NCBI GenBank assembly: GCA_014729495.1
Contig: WJJV01000041.1
Coordinates: 1 to 16,696 of the forward strand
DNA length: 16,696 bases
From: Candidatus Woesearchaeota archaeon
Lineage (GTDB): Archaea; Nanobdellota; Nanobdellia; Woesearchaeales; UBA12501
Direction: 5' to 3'
The stretch's first letter is position 1, and each line of letters opens with the position of its first letter. Shown here piece by piece: positions 5,862 to 12,409 of the stretch. The notes under the pieces are model-generated. The model was given only the letters and a program-made list of their open reading frames with translations, ran no database searches and was not told where the DNA came from. The position numbers were made by a program, and so were the translations under genes.

Positions 5862-6635
5862 TCATAGCCTTTCATATAGCCTTTCAAGCATGTCCTTGTT
5901 CTCTGCCTGTATGCTGGGCGTGTAATCCTGGCCCATGAGCTGGGCTGCTATCCTCTTGAATCCCATTGATGCCATGCTCTCTGGGTAAAGGTATACAAGA
6001 GGCTGCCTTGCGTATATTGCCTTTGGGACGCTGGAATCCTCAGGAATCACACCAAGTATGTTCTTGTCCAGCATGGCTTCAATGTTCTTTATCTCCATGT
6101 CATGCTCTGATTCTGAATGGCGGTTTATTATGACCCCAATGACTTTCACTCCAGCATCCTCAGCCATCCTTATTGTCTTTAGAGTATCAGTGACTGAAGG
6201 AACATCCGGGCTTGTGACAGCTATCATCTCATCAGCTGATGAGATTATTGACATAACCTCTCTTCCGAGGCCTGCGCCTGTGTCAAGCAGAACCAGGTCT
6301 GTTGTTCCCACAAGATCAAGCAGGAGGTTCTTGAACCCTGAAAGGTCTCCTATTCCTCTTGCAACATTTAGAGATAAGTTTCCAGGTATGACTCTCAGGC
6401 CTGATGGATGCATGTATGCAGTGTCAGTTATATGCTTCACTCCTTTGATCACATCATGTATGGTGTGTTCAAGCTTCGGTGTTCCAAGGTGCATGCTTAC
6501 ATTAGGCTTTGATATGTTTGCGTCCAGCACAACAGCATCCTTTCCGAAATTGGCCATTGCTGTACCAAGATTTATTGCGGTCGTAGTCTTTCCTACCCCT
6601 CCCTTGGCTGAAGCTATTGCAAGGAACCGTGTCAT
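5862..6635 (-). CDS. MinD/ParA-family ATPase
   Basis: A deviant-Walker ATPase of the SIMIBI class, the family that positions proteins or DNA through ATP-driven dimerisation. The 257 residues show the signature Walker A KGGVGKTT at residues 11-18, the A-prime-like strand VVLDANISKPN at 35-45, and Walker B LVLLDTGAG at 114-122, where the usual D-x-PAG reads DTGAG. A conserved TSPDVPSVTDTLK follows. The C-terminus DMLERLYERL could form a short amphipathic helix, but it is weaker than the membrane-targeting helix of bacterial MinD. It is the last gene of a three-gene operon, overlapping its upstream neighbour by four bases. Archaeal MinD-like proteins have varied, mostly unknown roles, so no specific role is claimed. 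Confidence 0.93.
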   Translation of the reverse strand: MTRFLAIASAKGGVGKTTTAINLGTAMANFGKDAVVLDANISKPNVSMHLGTPKLEHTIHDVIKGVKHITDTAYMHPSGLRVIPGNLSLNVARGIGDLSGFKNLLLDLVGTTDLVLLDTGAGLGREVMSIISSADEMIAVTSPDVPSVTDTLKTIRMAEDAGVKVIGVIINRHSESEHDMEIKNIEAMLDKNILGVIPEDSSVPKAIYARQPLVYLYPESMASMGFKRIAAQLMGQDYTPSIQAENKDMLERLYERL

Positions 6636-7087
6636 TCTTCTTCCCCGAACATCTTGTTTACATATGCATAATAATCCTTGATCTTCTTATAATATTCTGT
6701 TATGTTGTCGATGTTTATCTCTATTATCTCTGACTCCAGCTTGACTGTCATGGTCACGTGCCTTCTGAACTCTCGAGCTCTCTCAAACGGAGCCCGGTTT
6801 ATCTGTCTTAGCCTCACAAGCAGTCCAGCCATTTCCCTGATGACCTCATCATCATAATGCTCCTTGGCTATGTTTGATTTTGCGATAGGCTGCTGAGGTA
6901 TTTCCTCGATCTTATTCTGTTCTTGAAGATTTATCAGCAGGGCATCCAGCATAAACTCTATTGATGATATCATCCTCTCAAGTATGCTCTTGAATATGTC
7001 GCATGTTCTTGTATACTTCAGGCTGACATAGATCAGATGATCAACTCTCTTGAGCTCATCGTTTGCTTTCTCAAGACTGTCTTTCAT
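6632..7087 (-). CDS. Helical protein, paralogue of the upstream gene product (minD operon)
   Basis: I do not recognise a named family with certainty. The 151 residues look entirely helical, with no membrane segment. Residues 5-51 (KANDELKRVDHLIYVSLKYT, then ILERMISSIEFMLDALL) align with the N-terminal part of the neighbouring product, and PFERAREFRRHV plus NITEYYKKIKDYYAYVNKM align with its C-terminal half, so the two are diverged tandem duplicates. REFRRH gives an R-x4-H motif as seen in HEPN domains, which fits a helical fold, but the motif alone is weak evidence. It overlaps both neighbours by four bases (ATGA), so its translation is probably coupled to both. Confidence 0.82.
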   Translation of the reverse strand: MKDSLEKANDELKRVDHLIYVSLKYTRTCDIFKSILERMISSIEFMLDALLINLQEQNKIEEIPQQPIAKSNIAKEHYDDEVIREMAGLLVRLRQINRAPFERAREFRRHVTMTVKLESEIIEINIDNITEYYKKIKDYYAYVNKMFGEEE

Positions 7088-7566
7088 ATTTTTACCTCAC
7101 TCTTGCTGATTATGCTGTTCATGCTGTCCAGGAACTGTCTTGTCTTTGCAATGTTCTTCTTCAGGTCTTCGGGAGCAAGCACCTTCATCTTGTAATCCTC
7201 AGAGCACATGACAAAAACGCCCTTTCTTGAGAACTCAACAGGGCTCTTCTTATGCGAGACTATCATGTTCTTTACATCTCCAACAAAATATACCATCTCC
7301 TTGTCAATATTATGTTTCTCTACAAGTTTCATCTTGAACATGTTGAACTTTGACTCAAAACTGTCCTGGAAAGGAGGTATCCTTTTGTTCAGCCTTTCAT
7401 AGTGGAGCAGGGATCCCATTGAGTTCGTGAGTGCAAGGAAAAGGTTCTCAAGCACTGTAAGCAGGAGCTTTGGATCATTGACAAGAGGATATGTCTGGGT
7501 CAGCATATGGTCTGCTATCTTCAGGTTCTTCAATGCCTTGTCCCTCAACTCCTGGTACTTCTCCAT
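7084..7566 (-). CDS. Helical protein, first gene of the minD operon
   Basis: A 160-residue soluble, helical protein of unknown function. Notable segments are LKIADHMLTQTYPLVNDPKL and the following VLENLFLALTNSMGSLLHYE in the N-terminal half, RIPPFQDSFESKFNMFK in the centre, and SHKKSPVEFSRKGVFVMCSE with a long final helix. The N-terminal layout (two long helices with a D-H pair and a V-L-E motif) recalls HEPN-like bundles, and the whole protein aligns with the next gene product. It starts at ATG 7566, with a TATA box 27 bases upstream predicting a leaderless mRNA. Its stop overlaps the next start by four bases. A role as partner of the MinD-like ATPase is inferred from the operon only. Confidence 0.85.
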   Translation of the reverse strand: MEKYQELRDKALKNLKIADHMLTQTYPLVNDPKLLLTVLENLFLALTNSMGSLLHYERLNKRIPPFQDSFESKFNMFKMKLVEKHNIDKEMVYFVGDVKNMIVSHKKSPVEFSRKGVFVMCSEDYKMKVLAPEDLKKNIAKTRQFLDSMNSIISKSEVKI

Positions 7567-7587
7567 ACTCCATATATTGGGTATTAT

Positions 7588-7598
7588 GTATTTAAACC
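7588..7598 (-). promoter_or_regulatory. TATA box for the minD operon
   Basis: On the minus strand GGTTTAAATAC is centred about 27 bases before the ATG at 7566, predicting transcription starting at or next to the start codon. Confidence 0.6.
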
Positions 7599-7648
7599 TT
7601 TTGTTAAAATTCCATCTTATTCAATGTATATTCTCTGTGAGTTTCTTA

Positions 7649-7720
7649 TTGAAAATGGCACCAAGCTATTTTCATTGGGTTAAATACCCCGCACTTTAGT
7701 GCGAGAGGTGCCATTTTCAA
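7649..7720. repeat. Nested palindrome A (72 bp), possible IS200/IS605-type remnant
   Basis: The outer arms TTGAAAATGGCACC (7649-7662) and GGTGCCATTTTCAA (7707-7720) are perfect 14-base inverted repeats. Inside, AATACCCC (7683-7690) leads into a second hairpin, CGCACT/AGTGCG (7690-7703). There is no coding sequence. The AATACCCC block and the CTTTAG loop are shared with palindrome B, three bases away. Subterminal hairpins like these are typical of IS200/IS605 transposon ends and of small non-autonomous relatives, but no transposase or tnpB gene is in the window. Confidence 0.7.
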
Positions 7721-7723
7721 GAC

Positions 7724-7814
7724 TAAAAATTGCCTGTGTAAAATGCAATCCTGTAATACCCCAACCTTTAGGTTGGGGATAGGGATTGCTTATAAATGAA
7801 ACAGGCAATTTTTA
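7724..7814. repeat. Nested palindrome B (91 bp), possible IS200/IS605-type remnant
   Basis: The outer arms TAAAAATTGCCTGT (7724-7737) and ACAGGCAATTTTTA (7801-7814) are perfect 14-base inverted repeats. A middle stem GCAATCC (7745-7751) pairs with GGATTGC (7783-7789), and the core CCCCAACCTTTAGGTTGGGG (7759-7778) is an eight-pair hairpin with a TTTA loop. AATACCCC (7755-7762) precedes the core as in palindrome A. Three perfect stems inside one another are far beyond a chance hairpin. It lies in the gap between the CNNM gene end and the minD operon promoter. Confidence 0.75.
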
Positions 7815-7894
7815 TTATATATTTATCTATCCATACATGACTTATTCAGGAAAATCATATCTCTCTGGCCGGAAAAGCATCATGGTCAGAATGA

Positions 7895-9169
7895 TCACTT
7901 CTTTTTATTGCTATGGCTGTTGTAGCTTCCTCTTTTCTTCACTATCTTGAGGCCTGTAACCCTGTTATTGTCAAGAGAGTCCACTATTATGTCAAAACCA
8001 CTGAACCATATCTTGTCCCCTTTTTTTGGTATTTTTCCCAGCTTCTCCAGCACAAAAGCGCTTATAGTCCTCTTTAGGTTCTTATGGAATCCTAGCCTGA
8101 GGCTCTTGTTGATGTTCTCCAGTGTAGTCTCGCCGTCAACAAGCGCAGTCTTGCTGTCTATTATGCTTATCTGCTCCTTTCTTGTCTCATTCTCATCATA
8201 GATCTCTCCGACTATCTCCTCTACTATGTCCTCGAGGGTTATGAGTCCTCCAAAGCCTCCGTGCTCATCTACCACTATCGCCATGTGCTGTTTCTTTTTC
8301 TGGAATTCCCTAAGCAGCTCGTCTATCTTCTTTGATGAGGGAACAAACATAACATTCTTGACAAGCTCCCTTATCGAAGTCGCAGACCTTATCATGTCAA
8401 TATTATGGAGCAGGTCCTTGACATACAGTATCCCTATTATATCATCAGCATTCTTGTCAAAAACCGGAATCCTTGTGAAGCTGTTCTTCTTGACAAAAGC
8501 GAGAAGCTCGCTGAAGCTTGTATCCACATGCAGCCTGACAACATCTGTCCTTGGGATCATTATCTGCCTTACCTCTATGTCATCAAACTCAAATATCTTC
8601 TGGATCATCTCTTTCTCTTCCTTTCCGATGCCTCCTGCTTCGTGGCTTATGTTCACTATGCTCTTCAGCTCATCCTCAGTGATCTTCCTTATCCCGTATT
8701 GGCTCTCTCCGGTTATCTTTGTCAGCAGCTTTATGAACCTGTCAAGGAAGAATGTCAGTGGCATGAACAGGAGCTGAAGCATGTACAGCGGCCTTGATAC
8801 CTTGAGAGCTATTTTCTCAGCATACATTGTGGCGAATGACTTTGGGGTTATCTCTCCGAACACAAGTATGAGGAATGTCATGATTCCAACAGCGATCCCT
8901 GCTCCCTTGCTGCCGAACATGTCAACAGCTATGACTGTTGCAAGAGCAGACGCTCCTATGTTCACAAGGTTGTTTCCTATGAGTATTGTTATTAGAAGCT
9001 TATGCGGATCTGACTTAAGGACATGCAGCATATGGGCTCCTTTAATCTTTCCTTCAACAAGATGCCTGACTCTTACATTTCCTATTGAGAAATATGCTAT
9101 CTCTATGCCTGAGAAGAATCCTGACAAGAGTATCAGAATAAACAGTATGATAACATCAATCAGATCCAT
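7895..9169 (-). CDS. CNNM/CorC-family membrane protein (DUF21, CBS pair, CorC_HlyC)
   Basis: A 424-residue integral membrane protein of the family once labelled hemolysin C/CorC, now linked to divalent cation, mainly magnesium, transport. The CNNM (DUF21) domain covers about residues 1-175, with LLSGFFSGIEIAYFS in the first helix and FGEITPKSFAT near 104-114. A CBS pair follows at about 195-325 (VRQIMIPRTDVV; MAIVVDEHGGFGGLITLEDI), then a CorC_HlyC domain to about 412 and a Lys/Ser-rich tail. Length is normal. It begins two bases after the NAC stop, so it is the third gene of the sec61-beta/NAC operon. Substrate is known for relatives only; no prediction beyond Mg2+ is safe. Confidence 0.93.
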   Translation of the reverse strand: MDLIDVIILFILILLSGFFSGIEIAYFSIGNVRVRHLVEGKIKGAHMLHVLKSDPHKLLITILIGNNLVNIGASALATVIAVDMFGSKGAGIAVGIMTFLILVFGEITPKSFATMYAEKIALKVSRPLYMLQLLFMPLTFFLDRFIKLLTKITGESQYGIRKITEDELKSIVNISHEAGGIGKEEKEMIQKIFEFDDIEVRQIMIPRTDVVRLHVDTSFSELLAFVKKNSFTRIPVFDKNADDIIGILYVKDLLHNIDMIRSATSIRELVKNVMFVPSSKKIDELLREFQKKKQHMAIVVDEHGGFGGLITLEDIVEEIVGEIYDENETRKEQISIIDSKTALVDGETTLENINKSLRLGFHKNLKRTISAFVLEKLGKIPKKGDKIWFSGFDIIVDSLDNNRVTGLKIVKKRGSYNSHSNKKK

Positions 9170-9171
9170 TC

Positions 9172-9516
9172 TTACTCTTTAAGCTTTATTATTGCAGCAG
9201 CGATGTCTCCCTGAGTCTCCTTGAGAGCCTGTTCAGCATCATCCTCTGTGACTTCTGCCTGTTCTGCAACAGTCTTTATATCATCAGAGCTGATCTCTGG
9301 CTCAGATGATGCCTCTCTTTCATGGACATTACCCACAATCTGGTAAGTCTCCTGCCCCATCATGTCGACTTTGCTGACCTGGGGCTCTGTGATGATTATC
9401 TCCTTTGCCCCTGACCTGATTATGACTTCATCTGCCTCAATCTCAACCTGCTTGATGCCCATCTTCTTCATTGCCTGGCGCATCATCTTAGGATTCATTC
9501 CCGGCATCATATTCAT
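9172..9516 (-). CDS. Nascent polypeptide-associated complex protein (archaeal NAC)
   Basis: Archaeal NAC forms a homodimer that binds ribosomes near the exit tunnel and contacts emerging chains. The sequence has PGMNPKMMRQAMKKMGI at the N-terminus, the NAC domain with VEIEADEVIIRSGAKEIIIT and VSKVDMMGQETYQIVGNV, and a C-terminal UBA domain (SSDDIKTVAEQAEVTEDDAE through IIKLKE). The open frame reaches back to ATG 9537, but homologues start close to MNMMPGMNP, and AAGTGATG lies before that point, so I favour 9516 or 9510. It is encoded just after Sec61-beta and before the CNNM gene on one transcript, linking it to protein export. Confidence 0.94.
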   Translation of the reverse strand: MNMMPGMNPKMMRQAMKKMGIKQVEIEADEVIIRSGAKEIIITEPQVSKVDMMGQETYQIVGNVHEREASSEPEISSDDIKTVAEQAEVTEDDAEQALKETQGDIAAAIIKLKE

Positions 9517-9545
9517 CACTTGCAAAAGTAGGATCATATATTTGA

Positions 9546-9722
9546 TCAGTTAAGTCCGAACCATGCGCTTCCCTGCCAGTGCAGGAGTATCACTATAAGC
9601 ATGATTATAGCTATCATGATTATGACATGGCCTGGCTTGAATGTTATCTTTGACTTATATTCATCAAAATACCTTACCAGGCCTCCCATTCCAGAGGGCA
9701 TGTGAACTTTGTCTTTTGCCAT
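9546..9722 (-). CDS. Preprotein translocase subunit Sec61-beta (SecG-like)
   Basis: A 58-residue tail-anchored subunit of the archaeal SecYE-beta channel. The sequence begins MAKDKVHMPSGMGGLVRYFD, whose MPSG..GLVRYFDEYKSKI stretch is the family signature, followed by FKPGHVIIM and one membrane segment (about residues 33-47), then a short tail ending in WFGLN. Length is typical. The ATG at 9722 is preceded 25 bases upstream by a TATA box, so the mRNA is probably leaderless. It is the first gene of the operon with NAC and the CNNM protein and diverges from nothing: rnpB upstream is on the same strand. Confidence 0.95.
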   Translation of the reverse strand: MAKDKVHMPSGMGGLVRYFDEYKSKITFKPGHVIIMIAIIMLIVILLHWQGSAWFGLN

Positions 9723-9740
9723 AAAACGACGTTATGAGGG

Positions 9741-9753
9741 GTTTATATTTAAA
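9741..9753 (-). promoter_or_regulatory. TATA box for the sec61-beta/NAC/CNNM operon
   Basis: On the minus strand TTTAAATATAAAC is centred about 25 bases before ATG 9722, predicting a leaderless transcript. Confidence 0.6.
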
Positions 9754-9772
9754 TTTGTTGGTTGAGAAGTAT

Positions 9773-10130
9773 GTAGGGTCAGAATAAGCCGCCTTCTGTC
9801 AGGCCCGAACAATATAATTGCATTATATTGCGATGACCTGCACTGACATTCTACTTAGCGTCAATATGACTTGCACTGGCCGGGGCTCGCCGTTTCATCC
9901 TTTCCTGACAGCAGACTCAGCTGGTTAGCTCAGCTGTGTCGCCACAGCCTTCGCAAGCATCATAGCATCTGCCAGGTGGTATCGTTTCTGAGCGGTTGCC
10001 TCCCGTTTCCGGGACTTGTGCCCTGGAGAAGCTCCATTGCAAAAGCAGCCGATATATAGTGGGCGGACTTTCCTCAGCAGACATGTAATGCAAGCAAAAC
10101 AGTCCACCGCCAGTCAGTTTCTGACCCTAC
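9773..10130 (-). ncRNA. rnpB: RNase P RNA, archaeal type A-like
   Basis: The catalytic RNA that matures tRNA 5' ends. The ends pair perfectly as helix P1, GTAGGGTCAGAA (10119-10130) with TTCTGACCCTAC (9773-9784). CR-I reads GAGGAAAGTCCGC (about 10064-10076) and CR-V reads ACAGAAGGCGGCTTAT near the 3' end; together they form helix P4. GGAAACGGGAGGCAACCGC and AGAAACGATACCACC fit the CR-II/CR-III specificity region. An eight-pair hairpin (9810-9830) with arms CAATATAA/TTATATTG lies near the 3' end. Length is about 358 nt. A TATA box lies 29 bases upstream. A short open frame inside is not a gene. Confidence 0.93.
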
Positions 10131-10155
10131 AATGCATATATAACCGAGAACCCCC

Positions 10156-10165
10156 TTATAAATTT
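10156..10165 (-). promoter_or_regulatory. TATA box for rnpB
   Basis: On the minus strand AAATTTATAAG is centred about 29 bases before the P1 5' end at 10130, the correct spacing for initiation at the mature end. A second TA-rich stretch (10135-10145) is too close. Confidence 0.6.
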
Positions 10166-10192
10166 AACTGTTTGGCAGCATTGATGTGATGC

Positions 10193-11332
10193 CTATTGAG
10201 CCTGAACCACCATGATTGCCATTCTTTTCTTTCCCTGGGTTACTTTGTGGATCTCCTTTATCCTGAACTTGTATTCAGAAGAATGTTTCTTAAGAATATC
10301 CTCTGTGCTCTGTGACTCTGCTGCCAGAACCATAAGCCCTTTCTTCTTCATTATGAATTCTGTCTGATGGAAAAGCTCCTTGTATATCTTGTCTATGGCC
10401 TTAATATTCCTTTCAGTTGCCTGAGGAGGCTTTGTCGACATAACTTCGCATTCTCCTTCATGTATCTTTGTGTCAAGCCATTCAATATCAGCCCTGCTTG
10501 CATTGATGGCCTTGTTTATGCCTGCTATCTTGGCGTTCTTCTGTATTGCTTTCACATGGCCCAGCATTGGATCAAGACCTCTTATGCTCTTGACTGCCTT
10601 GAGATCAGCTTTGCTGTCAATATCCTCAAAGAACTTTTTGAAGTCAGTCTTACTGAAGCATTCAAAATTGATGAAAGAGAATTTTTCCTTGTTGAAATGA
10701 TTCACAGCAAATCCTGAAGCAAACAATGCAGCCTCTATGAGTATTGTTCCTGATCCTGCAAAAGGGTCAAGGAGGAACTTGTCCTGAGTGTAATCGCCCA
10801 GCCTGACCATGGCATACGCGACTGTGGCTTTGAGGGTGTCTCTGTAGTTGAATATCCTGTGCTGCCTCTTGCTGAGGTCAAAGCCTGCGAAATCAATGCC
10901 TATGTAGCAGTCATTGCCGCGGATATAGATATAGATTATCACATCAGGATCATTCAGATCCACTTTTCCATCAATATTATGTCCGCATCCATCCTCTATC
11001 TCATGGCTGGTGAACCCATGGTCTCCTGTGCGCAAGCATACCACCCTGAATGTTGATTCATTTAGGAAATCAGAGAAGTCAATATCCTTGACTGCATTGA
11101 ATATCTGGTTTTCTGAGCTGAACTGGATATGCTTCTTCAGCAGCAGGATCCTCTCAACAGACTGCGCCCGGTAGCACAGGGTGCAGAGATCGATCAGGTC
11201 TTTTGGCTCGAACAGCACAACAGAATCCTTTATATCTTTTTTCTTAGGACTGACAAGCTCATCTATCTCTTTCTCGCACACTGGCTCAATGCCTGGATTG
11301 GTTATTGCTATTGCCTGGCTTCCTTGTTTCAT
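10193..11332 (-). CDS. THUMP-domain class I RNA methyltransferase with atypical motif IV
   Basis: A probable SAM-dependent tRNA or rRNA guanine methyltransferase of the Trm11/Trm14/RlmL group. About residues 40-150 form the THUMP RNA-binding region, and residues 165-379 the Rossmann methyltransferase: motif I LLDPFAGSGTILIEA (187-201), an acidic strand RGLDPMLGHVKAI, and ASRADIEWL before motif IV. Motif IV reads TKPPQ (300-304) where the family normally has (D/N)PP(Y/F). From ATG 11332 it has 379 residues; this start has a TATA box 24 bases upstream. An in-frame ATG at 11383 overlaps the previous stop by four bases and would add 17 residues. I favour 11332 because TNPGIEPVCEKEI lies soon after it. 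Confidence 0.85.
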   Translation of the reverse strand: MKQGSQAIAITNPGIEPVCEKEIDELVSPKKKDIKDSVVLFEPKDLIDLCTLCYRAQSVERILLLKKHIQFSSENQIFNAVKDIDFSDFLNESTFRVVCLRTGDHGFTSHEIEDGCGHNIDGKVDLNDPDVIIYIYIRGNDCYIGIDFAGFDLSKRQHRIFNYRDTLKATVAYAMVRLGDYTQDKFLLDPFAGSGTILIEAALFASGFAVNHFNKEKFSFINFECFSKTDFKKFFEDIDSKADLKAVKSIRGLDPMLGHVKAIQKNAKIAGINKAINASRADIEWLDTKIHEGECEVMSTKPPQATERNIKAIDKIYKELFHQTEFIMKKKGLMVLAAESQSTEDILKKHSSEYKFRIKEIHKVTQGKKRMAIMVVQAQ

Positions 11333-11350
11333 ATTCCAGTAGAATAAATG

Positions 11351-11363
11351 GTTATTTAAAAAG
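11351..11363 (-). promoter_or_regulatory. TATA box for the THUMP methyltransferase
   Basis: On the minus strand TTTTTAAATAAC is centred about 24 bases before ATG 11332, so it supports that start and a leaderless mRNA. It overlaps the alternative 17-codon extension, which makes the two start choices mutually informative. Confidence 0.45.
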
Positions 11364-11379
11364 CAATCTGTGATCTGCT

Positions 11380-12276
11380 TCATCCAGATGCATCATGATG
11401 TTCAGGCGCTCCCAGATATACTGATTCCTCAAAAGGCAGCTCCTTAGTCAGGTCCAGTATCCTTGTTATGTCTTCTACATCAAGATAATGGCCAAAGACC
11501 GGCTTTTTGGGCTGCTCTTTTACTGCATTGTATGATATCCTCCCATTATCATAATGGTCTGACATCTTTTCAGAGCCTTCTTTTTTTGTCATTATTTCAT
11601 AGGATTTCATCATGAAACCTGTGAATCTCTCTGAACCTGCGATTATCTGTTCATTGCTCCTGCCTATACTTGTGGAGTCATTCACGATATGGTCATACAT
11701 TGGAGCAAAGAACTCCTCTAATATTGCTTTTGATGCCTGCTCCACATTATATCTCCTCTGACCTCTCACAATCATCCCTGTATCAATTATCTGCTTTATT
11801 GCTTTGACTGCAAAAGGATCATTTACCCTTTTCCTTACAAATTCCTGCTTTGCCTCTGGTGTTATTCTGGTCTCTGCAAGCTGATTGACCATTTCTTCAA
11901 GCCCTTTTCTAATATAAGTCTCAAGAGCTTCAGCAGAGTGCGGGCCTGAACTACCATAGTTTGATCTTTTTACAAGCCTTTTGTACTTCTCTACAAGATT
12001 TTTTCTTGCAGGCTCTGCCAGCTTCGCCTTTTCTGATGATGAGAATATCTGGAGCCATGGTGAATAGAGCTCCTGATGCAGGGTGTACGCAACTGTCTCA
12101 ATTATCCTCAGATCAGCTTTTCTCTGCTCATAATCCACAGCATCGTCTATTGCCGGCTGAAGTTCTTCTGGTTCGAGCTCATCATGCACTTCAACAGTAT
12201 CAATGCCTTCGAGAATCTCAATATCTACAGGGTCTTCTCCTTGATTCCCCCTTTTACTATCATGTTCCTTATTCAT
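11380..12276 (-). CDS. Helical acidic protein of unknown function
   Basis: I do not recognise this 298-residue protein. Residues 1-50 are acidic and low in complexity (many Asp and Glu, for example VDIEILEGIDTVEVHDELEP). Residues 50-210 look helical and rich in charge, with KNLVEKYKRLVKRSNY and QEFVRKRVNDPFAVKAIKQI. There is no membrane segment, signal peptide or catalytic motif. The ATG at 12276 has AGGTG about 12-17 bases upstream and a TATTTTTA stretch further up; both are weak. Its stop shares bases with an ATG of the methyltransferase frame. It belongs to a block of three unknown genes on the same strand. Confidence 0.7.
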   Translation of the reverse strand: MNKEHDSKRGNQGEDPVDIEILEGIDTVEVHDELEPEELQPAIDDAVDYEQRKADLRIIETVAYTLHQELYSPWLQIFSSSEKAKLAEPARKNLVEKYKRLVKRSNYGSSGPHSAEALETYIRKGLEEMVNQLAETRITPEAKQEFVRKRVNDPFAVKAIKQIIDTGMIVRGQRRYNVEQASKAILEEFFAPMYDHIVNDSTSIGRSNEQIIAGSERFTGFMMKSYEIMTKKEGSEKMSDHYDNGRISYNAVKEQPKKPVFGHYLDVEDITRILDLTKELPFEESVYLGAPEHHDASG

Positions 12277-12344
12277 TTTGTCTAATGCACCTAAAAATAA
12301 TGAAAATGTTCCTAAAACATACAGAACCTCTTTTTTTCCAAAAC

Positions 12345-12361
12345 AAGGCTAAAAAAGCCTT
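12345..12361 (-). terminator. Hairpin after the six-segment membrane protein gene
   Basis: AAGGCT and AGCCTT pair around a five-base loop of one nucleotide. The hairpin lies about 50 bases past the stop at 12410 and before the next gene. On the minus strand TTTTTT is in the loop and GTTTTGG follows, so termination is possible but not certain. Confidence 0.35.
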
Positions 12362-12409
12362 ATTCTATAAAGAAATGTTCAAGAATAAATATTTTTCGGA
12401 ATGGATGGC

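Noticed and set aside
7649..7814. Palindromes as CRISPR repeats or simple terminators
   Set aside because: There are only two units with different stems and no spacers, and they are nested hairpins without the expected tail; they do not end in the right place to serve the CNNM gene alone.
9925..10107. Open frame of 60 codons on the minus strand
   Set aside because: It lies wholly inside the RNase P RNA gene, whose P1, P4 and core motifs explain the sequence.
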